Of a DNA stretch of 64,000 bases, positions 42,401 through 54,400 are shown piece by piece (within the stretch, counting starts at the first letter, position 1; each line of letters opens with the position of its first letter). The position numbers and the translations under genes were made by a program. Under the pieces are notes generated by a model. The model was not told the DNA's origin. It searched no databases and worked only from the letters and a program-made list of their open reading frames with translations. This DNA is from Sipunculus nudus (Eukaryota; Annelida; Sipuncula; Golfingiida; Sipunculidae), in NCBI GenBank assembly GCA_026874595.1, contig CM049310.1, positions 14,858,058 to 14,922,057 of the forward strand, written 5' to 3'.

Positions 42401-45400
42401 AGATGCCAGGGCAGCTCGATGAATCAAGGTCTCTGAAAGTATAGCTGTCAGAGGCTTGACAGCATGAAGATGTGTAATCCTGTGGATAGAAAGACATGGG
42501 TGAAAACATTTATGGGCTCTTTGGAGGTAAAAAAAGGGGCCCCCCCCCCTCCAAAATAAAAAAAATTGCACACCGGGTTACGATTAAAATGTAGGATTAA
42601 ATATATGTATATATTTGTCCCACATTTGTTAGAATATTTAAAAGAGATTTAAAGTAAGAAAATGTGAGGAAAATGTTGGAAAAACTACTTTTTCACATGG
42701 GAAAAAATAGAGTTTTGAAGTGTAAAGAGTACCCTTATAGATTGTTGCCATCTAGATGATACAAATTTACTTTATGCTGTCTGAAGAATAAGGCAGTAGC
42801 ATAACAATACACCAATATACTGATAGTCTGATACATCATGATAAAAAGTTAAGTGTCGTATTCACGGGTGTCTTACATGCCCAATTATTGATACAAAGTC
42901 AATATTTGATTAGGTGATGGATAGGGACGTCTAACATGTCTATAAACACTATATCAGGCAAGAATGATGAAACATCCTATACAGGACACCTGATTGGCTA
43001 ATTGTCCCCTGCTTCCTGGAATAGGGAACATTGATTTGGGTTTGCCTGCCGGTCCCTCTGTCTGTCTCTCTGTCAGTCAGGTTTTCATGTCCATGTGAAA
43101 ACTTTCCTAAATATTATTTGATTTCATTCAAACTTGGGTCAGTGATTTCTCTAATGCATACTTTGGTTTAGATTGGTTTTGGAGTGTCTGTGTGAATGTT
43201 TATTCTCTCCAGCTCCAAAACAAAAATATACAATTTTGTTCCCTTATCACAACCACAATCATGACCTGTGGAGACATCTTCAGAGCACCATGAAAACTAA
43301 ACACAACCACTTACATTTGGAGACATCCTCAGGCAAAAAGAGCACAAAAGACAACAAGAGGCACAAGCGGGGGACTTAAATTCCAGCAATATGGTTGTTT
43401 TACTTATTAGCTCAGCTGACTATAAGTCATCTGAGCTATAGTTGTGGTCTAGTATCCATCGTCCATCCATCTGTCCATCTGATCATATATAATATACATA
43501 TTTTTCTAAACATTCGCTATGCACATGCCAGAAATAATGTCAGTATTGCGTAATTGTTTGAAGTTATGGGCCCAAACATAATGCACTTTTTAAAAAATCA
43601 AGAAATATATTTACTCCCTTAACAAGAGGATTGCTGAAGCTAGAGATTTTTTGTCAGGGATGTAACATTATTTAATCAAGATTCAATTGAATACCAAAAA
43701 TTAGTTCTGAATTATTAGTTATTAGTATAAATATAAAATTAGTACCTTAAATTTTGCCCAACTTTGACCATGGCACGTTTGTTTCCTGTGAGCACTGTTG
43801 ATATAATTTTCATATCATGCACACATAAGGATTTCATCTTTGTAGTTTAGAAAGCTGAAAGAAATTGGCCAAATATTGTAGCTTTAATTAATGTTAATAT
43901 GAGACCATGTCAGACCCAGGCTTAATCCAGCCCCTCTTGCGTCACCTGTATGTTGACCTTGTTGACCCTTCATCAGATTATGCATGCTTGATTCGAAGCA
44001 TACACTGGGGCAGCCAGGCAGCTAATGCCCAGCCACAGTTGATCCAGGTGTCCAACCCAACTCATCTACTAGTTGTTTTGAAAAACAACATAACAATAAA
44101 CAATAGATTAATAATTTTGTATTGTTTTTTTATAACAAAGAAAAATTGATAGAAAAGGAATTTGTTAGTTGATGAGTAACAGAAAATTAACTTGCTGTTA
44201 CTGATGATGTAAGAATCTTGTATTGATGGATAGAATGTCAATGTCAATGTTATTCCAAATAACACCATGCAGTCACCTATCGTATTTTTCAGTGAAATTT
44301 TAATGATAAAAAAATAAATCATATTATTCATTACTAATCATTAGGGATTATATGAAGGAAATTAATGATAGACAAAGATGCAGTTGATAATATTAAACTA
44401 GATTCCTACTGTGTCTAGAGTGTAGATTGATATGAAAGTAGTCCAAAGTGAATATATTACATTTTTTTTTAATATAAATAAAGCCATAAAACCAGGTACT
44501 TATGATCATTATTTAAATTTGGGAATTTTGTATATTCTGGATTCTCAACATCATTGTTTGGCTAAAACTGAATAAATACTAGACATGGTGCAAATGCTTT
44601 GCAAATGTATTTGAATACGAATATGAATATGTACTGCATTAAAAAAATTTATTGCATAAGAATGGGAATTCAGGTAAAAATGAAAGTATTTGAATACCAG
44701 TGCAGATACTTTCAAAATTTATTCATGAATGCATTCATGAATATATTCTATAATATTATTTCAATAATCATTTCAGTTATATTTTATTTTAAAAAATCAT
44801 ATGATTTTCTTATTATTTTTTTTAAATAAAAATTATATTGGCACAATATTTGTTATTAAATTTTAATAAATAGTTATACTCTTTTATAATATGTGCTGCT
44901 TATAAGTTATATGGCCAAGTCAAAATCTGTGTGACAGTAGCACTCCATTTGTTAATAAAATAAATGAAATAAATCCTCTTCCCTGTCTCCAAAGATACTA
45001 TCAAAATCATAAATAAGCTGAACACCAACTCATAATAAAGCTTATATTTATTACCACACAAAACAAGCATGTGCCTCTTTCCCAAATCATATTTTTTGTC
45101 ATATATAACAGCTGAGCGCCGTGACCCATGGGTCCCATGTAGTTTTTACATGTCTTATGACGGGAATATTATGGTATACCCACCGTCAGTCTGTCCTTTA
45201 ACTTTTAGTGTCGCTGCGAAAACTGGCCAGGTTTTTTATCAATTTTCACAAAACTCACCATAGGTACTATCCAACAGTTTATCTAACCAAAGTTTGATTA
45301 TGGGCAATGTCCTTGCATGTTTAATAAGTTCATGGGTTACTTGGCTGCTTTTTGGTGTCGCCGCGATAATTTACGAAGAATATGAAGGATTTTGATAAAC

Positions 45401-48400
45401 CTCATCAGAAATGTAAATCAGTAAAATATTTCACCTAAGTTTGAATTCCAGGGAAATCCATGCATATTTAATGAGGTCAGAGGTCACTGCACTTTGGAGG
45501 TACCTTGGTGACTAAAAAAATCCTATGGATTTACATGAAACTCATTATACATATTTACCAGTAGACTCTCTCATCTGATTTTATTACTTTCTCTTAAAAA
45601 TCATGCATATTTAATGAGGTCAGAGGTCACCACAAATTGGAGGTACCTTGGTGACATGAAAATCATTATACAAATTTACCAATAGTTTCTGACCTGAATT
45701 GCAATCTCATCAAAATTCACAAATATTTTATGAATTCAGAGGTCATCAGATACACGACGGGCATGTCATGCATGTTTGCGGTGCTCTTGTTTAATCAATT
45801 TTATGAGAGGAAGTTTGGGATTACTTTCTGTGTATAAAAGGAAGAACAAAAGCTTGGAATATGAATAACCTTATTATGCTCCATGTCATGTATAGTATCT
45901 TGGACAACATATAACATAGTTTGTATCATATTGTGAGATAATGTATCTTGACAGCCTTACCTTGTGTTATTTGAATACAGGAAGATTTGAGAATTGAAGA
46001 TCTTACTGTTGTCTTTGTAGTCCAGCAAAGAAATGTCAAAAGAAGTGGACAGGTTGAAACTAGAACTATATCAGGCCAAGTATGTTGTTTCAGATTATCT
46101 AATAAGTCTTGAAAAGTAACTAATAATTATATTAATTAGAGTACCAATTATGATTGATTATTTATAATCTGTCACTGATAATTTGATATTTTAATAGATA
46201 CCTGTAGCCCTATACCACATTTTATTTGTAGATGCATATCATGATATTATATTGTTGTTAGTTTTGTAATTTGTAAAATATATAGTAATATTATGCTAAA
46301 ATATTGTTTTCAACATTCATTATATGAAGAATGACGGTGTGTAAAATAAATCCTGATATATTAAAACATTGAAAGGGACATATCTGACCAGTTGATAAAT
46401 CTGATCTGGTATACATGTACATTTAATAATGGTATTTTACAGCAAGTCTAAGGAAGAATTCCAACAGAGAAATTCAGAATTACAGGGAAAACTCCAGGAC
46501 AAAGTGAGTAGAGTTATTTATCAATGGAATGTAATGCAAAGGTTGAAATGAAGTGTGTATATAAAAATTTCAGTTTGTTCTGAACAATTATATTTGTTTA
46601 TTATATAGTGTATTTATTAACATATTATTCATGACATGCATTTAATTTAGTGTAGCATTTCAATAGTGTTTTAAGACATACTTTCAGTATTTGCCACAGC
46701 TTGTCAGTGTTTTGCATTTATAAAAGTATGTGGAAAATAATGAACTAAGTACAATGCAGAAGTCTCAGGAGAGATTTGATTTCAACCTGGATATAGAACT
46801 GAACTTGTGATGTGTAAGTGTACCCACCTGCATATCTTTTATTACACAGCAGTAAATTTTCAGTCTAACATTCCTTGCCAAGTATTTCCAATCATAAAAC
46901 TGCTGAGGTAATGAAGTACATATGCACATTCAATATGAGCATTTAATTTTCTTGCTTGTAGAACTAAGTACAGTCTTGTTCAGTAGATTATTATATGTGT
47001 GTGTATTTGTTTATTGATATACTACAATATCTCTGTGAATTTTATACTTCAGGTTGCACAATGTGCCAAACTGGAGGATTCCATGATTGAACTGAAAGGC
47101 AAACTTGAAATGACAGAGCTCTATGTACAACAGGTAAGATGGGTTTCTGCTGAATATCTTTTCTTTTGTATTGATATTTTCAGAGTATTCTTCAGCGCTT
47201 CATAAGGCAAAGCAAAATGAATAATAAATACTAATAATAACATTATTGTAATAAACATTATTTATATTGAGTAAAATCAGTTTTGACAACATATATATCA
47301 GAAGTTCAATAGTAGTTGTATTTTTATGTAAAAGTGTCATACATTCTGAACCTATTAGTAAAAAAACTACAAACACTTATTTGTAGGAGACTTTAAGGTT
47401 GTTTTATGTGTAAAATACCTATATGTGATGCGAACTTCTTTTATTTTTGTTCCCAATAGCTTCAGAACCAAGGTTTAGAATCAGCCCAGTCTAAAGAAGA
47501 ACTTGAGAGACTACATACAGAGCGCACAGACATGCAGGCCAGGCTTGACCAGGTAGGTCTGTCTGTGTGAATGTTTAGCAAATAGCCAGAAACTGCACTC
47601 CAAATTGTAATGACTCAGGACAGGAACATTATGTGTAATGGATATCCCCCACCTCCAGCGAGATGTAGTGTCCCATCTGGCAAAGTTATGATTCAGAATA
47701 CTTGTTTTATTAGTGTTTATATCCTGTAAGACCTAGTGACCACTGGTCAAAGCACTTGACCTATAGTAATCCATCAACATAAACTTCATTCTGGAGCTTG
47801 CTGAAAGTGGTAAATTCATGCTGGACTCCTATTTCTGGACACTCAGCCTAATATGTTATCTTAGTCAGTTCTCAACCAAGTCCAGAATCACAGCATGATT
47901 ATTGATTAGGCTTACTGCATGATACACTCCAGACCAGGGTTCTGCTACCCATGATTCACATTGACAGTTGACACCTAGGGTGTGTTTTGTCGAGGTGTTA
48001 AGTTGTTTGTGAACAGGAGCTGGTTGCAAGATTTGGCTTAAACACTGCTCAGTCATAAACAAAAATAATGTCCCTCAAATTAGAAGAAAAACGTACAACA
48101 AATTTTAAGACTTCAAAGAGATGGCTTAAACACTGCTCAGTCATAAACAAAAACAATGTCCCTCAAATTAGAAGAAAAATGTACAACAAATTTTAAGACT
48201 TCAAAGAGATGGTTTATCAGGTTTTACCTGTTAAGTTTGTTTTTAGCTTTTGAAGGAATAGTAATCCTGAAGTTACTGGGTTTTGAAGGAATAGTAATCC
48301 TGAAGTTACTGGGTTTTGAAGGAATGGTAATCCTGAAGTGACTGGGTTTTGAAGGAATAGTGATCCTGAAGTTACTGGGTTTTGAAGGAATAGTGATCCC

Positions 48401-51400
48401 AAAGTTACTGGGTTTCAAGCCATTTGCATGCACCGCTCAGACACACTAATGCTTGTACAGGGCCCTGGTTTATGTATATGTGGGCCCTGGAACTGGGATT
48501 TTGTATAAGGGTCCAATGTGCCATCTCCTCTCTGTGGCAGATCCAAGAAAATAGCAACCACCCATTCAGCTAGACCTGTAAGCATGAGTTCCAAAATGCC
48601 TTTGATCATAAAGTAATGTTTAATCAGACTTTGATTAGAGTGTCAAAACACACTTCTGGACATGCATATTTAATCAGAAGTGAAATTTTGCATATTTTAG
48701 TACACCGAAGCATTCCAGAAACTCACCGCAGAGAGGGACCAACTCACTGAGCAGTACCAGCAGTACATTGAACAGCTGTCTGCTCAGAATCAACAGCTGC
48801 AGAGCCAGGTAGGTCTCCACATTTATATTGCTAGTAATGAGAACCTCTTGACAACAGTTACTTTGAGCAGGGAGTACCACTTTACCGGAAACAAAATGTT
48901 ACAGCAGAATACCATGCAATTAGTTCATTCTGGCTGGCAAATAAGCATTAAAGCTTCAAAATTCACAACAGATAGTTAAATTGGTTTAATATGGCTTGCA
49001 TTTTCTGTTCTTATTAGAAAATATGTTATTTACCACAAACTTTTATTCACTAACTTTCATTGATCTGTTGCTTTAGTGAAAAAAAAATTTACTAGAAGTT
49101 AAATTTAAATTATATTTTTCTTGAATGCCTCATGATATTATGCTGTCCTTACTGATATCTTTATCAGAGTCCTTACTGATATCTTTATCAGATGCCTTAC
49201 TGATATCTTTATAAGAGTCCTAACTGATATCTTTATCAGAGTCCTTACTTATATCTTTATTGTAGTGTGAAAAATATATATTTTGACTGAAATAGTCCTT
49301 TCAATACTAAATTAATAATTAGTGTTTATCTCACAGTTATTGGCATTGTGTAAAAAATAAAATGAGATCTATCACTCTAAGGAGGAAATGTTTCTTTCTT
49401 GCTAAAGTTAGTTATATATATCATTTACAACTATCTGTCTACAGATCAATGCCTTGAACAGTGAAAAAGAACAGCTCATCCTCAAGGAAAAACAATTAAC
49501 AGATGTGATTACTGAACTAAATAACAGAATAGGTAAGTCACATTACAGCATTCACATTTTAATAAGAGCTGCCACTTTGTATTTTATCAAGTATATTATA
49601 TATTAATTATGAAAAAATCCATTTGGTACTTTTTCATACAACAATGTTGATGTAGGGTAGAACATTGAACCACTAATTATAATGTGCATCTGTATGGCCA
49701 GATATAAAAACAAAATTTAAATTTTGTATGTCAACCATGTATATTACTCCAATTTGGCATGCAAGTAAATTTAATAATGATAGGTATTAAGGTACATGTG
49801 AATGTAGATAACTCTGTCCCGACTGTACAACTCTGTATATGGAGCATGTGTTTGTTTTCCTGACACATAGAAAGGCTCAAGGATTTACCAGTAGACACAG
49901 ACTCAGCTGAACCAGAGGGTAAGATTGTGATGGTACTCAGTGGCTTGGTGTTGTTTGTTGGTTCAATCTTTACTTGTTCCCAGAATGTTGTTCCAGTTGT
50001 GGTTACCTCTTTTATTTTGGAAGACTGTATTTCGGTAAATTACCAGAAGTGCATATAATTATGTGGGACACATTTGTATGGATCAATTACCTAAAAAATA
50101 ATTCACCCTTAAGCATGCTACATACAGAAAACATACAACAGCCTAAATATACCTTAACCCGGATGTTAACTTCAGCTTCCCTTTTGTACATTATGTCACA
50201 GTTCACCAGCCTGGTTCACATGTGACCCCCAGAACAAATCCAACCTTAATACCAATGAAATGCTCTGTGATGGAAATGATCATTTGAATTAAAAATATAT
50301 AATGATGATTCAGATTACCTCTTAAGTATAATCCTGGATATTTCCTTGGGTGTTACCCTAACTATACCCAAAATTTAATCAAGATCTGTTCATAACTTTT
50401 TGTGCAGTCTCAGACAGACAAAGTAATCAAGTAATGAACACTTCATGGCTGAGGTTTAGAAGTTTAGAAGTTTATTCAACTCAGAAGGATTTTCGGGGTA
50501 TACAGAGTCATGCAATACATTATAAAGAAATTCTTACATGGCAAGATCACATGTGATATAAAACAAATTTTACATAGTCATCGAATGACCAATAACAATC
50601 AATATACGACAAAAGCACATATTTCTAACCTAAGTATAAAAAGAAGATAATATGCAACATACCAATATACTAATATCCGCATAAAGATAGGAACACCTAT
50701 CTGAAAATAATACTGACACTAAGATGGTAAAATAATTATTTGTAATGTGTATATATAGGATGTTCCCTGGGTGTATCAAGTGCAGTAATATTTTTAATTT
50801 AATGCTGACATGATTTTCTTTGCAAATTTAGCCAAGTTTGATAGTTGTAATCGATCCTCAGTATTGAACAAAAGATGCATTTTTAAGGTGTTTGGTCTAG
50901 TCAGGTCAAACTTTGGTATTAGGCGGGATCTTTCCGTCTTGAAGGCAGTACATTCAAACAAATAATGAAACTCATCACCGTGGGCATTTAGATTACATAA
51001 TGTGCATAAACTAGAATGTTTTTTTGTTTAAAAAGACTAATATGAGATGGAAGTTTGTGATTTGCACACCGAAATTTAATCATGGCATTTCTCTCTGAGA
51101 GGTTAAGTGTATTTAAATACTTTTCAAAGCCAAAGTCCTGCTTAATTATCCTATAACTGTGGCACAGTTTGTTTTCTGCCAATTCATTATGCCAATTTTG
51201 CTTACAGATATCATTAAGTCTGAGCTCTATGCTCCTTTGTAACCATTTCTTGTTAACATCATGACCGGTGTTCCACATGTATGAGTATCCACATCTATCG
51301 AGAATACTTTTGATCTTTGATGCCCTTACTGGTTTAAATTCATTGCTGTCATAGAGTTTTTTCTGAAGACTAAACATGATAAATGACAATTTATAAATAT

Positions 51401-54400
51401 GATAATACAACAGGTGTCTTTTGTTATAAGGCAAGAAAGAAAGAAAAATACAATGAACCTTTATCCATGGTGTTTGAGAATGCTTCCCAAGCCAATCTAA
51501 AGGACAAGGTCATATTTTTACCATTCAACTTTTAGTGGGTCTAACCTTTAGTAAACCTATTAATGTTTTTGTGGAGGTCTCAGGGTAGTTTTCAAGTCGT
51601 AAGGTAAAGTTATATGGTGTTGATGATTGCATGAGCAGAGATATGATTTGAGGGTTATTTTCCGGGGCAGCCTTTTGCTATTCTATTCTTGCAGTGACAT
51701 ATGTGTCCTATACTAATTGTGTTGTTCAGTTAAGTTTGGTAATCCTATTTAAGTAACAACCCACAATGTTTCATGTGTATTCCTGAAACATTTGTTTAAA
51801 GCTGAGTCTCTTGTTATGGCTGGCATATTGTTTACTTAATCCTTAAAAGATGAAATTATCTGTTTGTTTGGCATTATGTTTTTCTACATAATGAACTTTG
51901 TTGCAAGATAATGTATGATTTCTTCATAGTCAATGAATGTGACTAACATGATGTTTTTGTATTCTCTATTTTTTAATCTCAAAATTTTTATACACAATAT
52001 TTTTCAAAACCTGTTCGTACTGTAACTTTTGCCATTTACTTGTAAATATTTACTGTGTCATCTGTTTTGGGGGAACAAACTGCTCTTGATGATTATAAAA
52101 TTTAATATGAGACGTTTATACACTATTATGTTTCCAACAGAGAGCGCTTGTGCTGTCAGAGAAGCCAGTGAAGCAGAAAATGCCCAGCTGAAGCAGTCAG
52201 CAGAAGCCCTCCAGCAGCTAGCAGAACAGTACCAGCAGCTCAGCCAGCAGTACCAGGCTCAGGTGTCAGACAACACACAGCTCAGCAGGTATGTATTGTA
52301 TATTGTAAAACAGTGGGCACAATATGAAATGCAGAAATCATGGCCAAGTGTATATTTAGGTGTATAAACAGGTTTGGCCTTTGGCCAGTGCTCAGGTTTA
52401 AACAGATATAGGTGTATACACCGTTTTTCATTTTGGCTTGGATCATTCTGGCCCACAAATATTTTGCTCAAGCTTGCCTAAGGGTGGATCTTCCAGCTAA
52501 ATTGTGTTTATACAGAAATATTGAGACACTGCAGGATATGTGATAAAATATAATGTGATTGCCTGGATTGTTTGTGCATGTAGAAAATGATTTTTTGAAG
52601 TGCATGTTACACTTCAGATGCAGTGGTGTCATTGCATTCCTTCACAAATTCATTTCATTCAAGAACCTTTTGTACGGAGTGCATTTGCTACTGTAATCAT
52701 GCTTGGCACAACTCCAACACACCTGACATCCTACAGGGGTGGTGATCAACAGCAAATGCTTCCCCCTGGATTCAAGTTCTTTCTTGATTAACATGACTAT
52801 AGTTTATGATGTGTGTGTTGGGATATGTCCTTAGCATCTTTTCTTCTCTTTCAGGCTGGTTGATGAGAAGGAGGTTCGTATACTAGAGCTGGAGCAGCAG
52901 GTGTCCCGTCTTGGAGAGGAGTCTGTTGACAAAGCTCAGCTGCTGGACAGCATGCAGAGTGACAAAACGGCCCTTAGCAGAGCCATCGCACAAAACAAAG
53001 AGCTCAAAAACCAGCTCGGTGAACTGCAGAGCGGATTTGTTAAAATGGTAGGTACAATATAAAACTGTCTCTGTCCCTCTTGCTGTTTCTGCTTGTAGTA
53101 TTTATCAGACATTGTCTTGTTTGTAAGGGTGAAGTCTAGGAGGGTTCCTGCAGAAAAGTGTTATAGCCACAACAGCAAGAGAGAACAGCAAACAGCATTG
53201 GAAACAGCCTCTATGTGATTCCTTGTGTATCTTCAATGTAGCACGGGAATCACATGTTGCCTAATTTGATGTTTATATCCATATTTTCCTTAGAGTTTTA
53301 AATTGTCCCATACAAATGTTTACAGTGTATTGTTTACAGTGTATTGTTTACATAGCTGATGCTTATGTATCCCTCCCTTTACTCTGCTGACTTACAACAA
53401 ACATAAGGAATGCCACTATAAAATGTCTCACGGTAGCATTTTTGATACAATGTAAATAGGATGAGGTATATGGAATTATGATAAGAGGTGTTGCTTTCAA
53501 AATCAAATACTGTAGCAGAGTTTTACACTATACAGCATCCATATGGCCTGACCCTTGGACTTGTTTTTGCCATTATTGGAGCTAAAATTGATGTAGAGAA
53601 GTAGCTTGGTTGTGAGAGTAATTGTATCCCCAGACAAAGTCGGGGGATACTATGTTTTCATACAGGTCCCACCGCTGCCGCATATAAATCTTGTTGGCGC
53701 GATAACTCACAAAATATTTCACGGATCTTTACCAAACTTGGTATATGTATAGATATGGGTGAGAGGACGATGCCTATTTAAAATGAGGATATGACCTTGA
53801 CTAGGAGAGTGTCCTTGACCTTGAATAGGTCCAATTTTGGGGAAAATCACACAAATTCTTAAATATCTCAAGAAATCTTGCATGGTTTGATCCCAAAATC
53901 AAGTTGATGGAAGATCATGGATAGGGTTGTCATGTTCCAGAAACTGGTGGCGCCACCTATTATTCTTTACTTGTTTTCGTGCCGTTTAAACCCTAAAATT
54001 GCTACTTTACAGTACTGTGAGCTTTATAAGTCAAAAACTAATGGACAGATTTCTTTTATATTTTGCATATACATAGATATGGGTTATGGGATGATGTTTA
54101 TTTAAATTGGAGTCATGACCTTTCCTATTAGAGTGGCCTTGACCTTGAATATTGCTATATATGGTGAAAATTACACAAAATCATTAATATCTCAATAAGG
54201 GATGCATGGATTGGTCCAAAAATCAACTTGATCGAAGATCTTGGATAGTATTGGCAAGTACTGGAAACAGGTGGCACCACCTGTTATTCTTTTACTTGTT
54301 TTCGTGCCGTTTAATACCCCATCATTTCTACTTAACAGTACTGTGAGCATTGTAAGTCAAAAACTAATGGACAGATTTCTTTCATATTATGCATATACAT

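Noticed and set aside
43173-43379. 68-codon frame ending in a Lys/Arg/His-rich tail
   Set aside because: No splice context linking it to GOLGA2 in phase and no recognisable protein.
45981-46020. Upstream acceptor (AATACAG at 45980) for the SSKEMSKEVDRL exon
   Set aside because: It would place TAG in frame directly before 46021; the acceptor at 46020 keeps the frame and homology.
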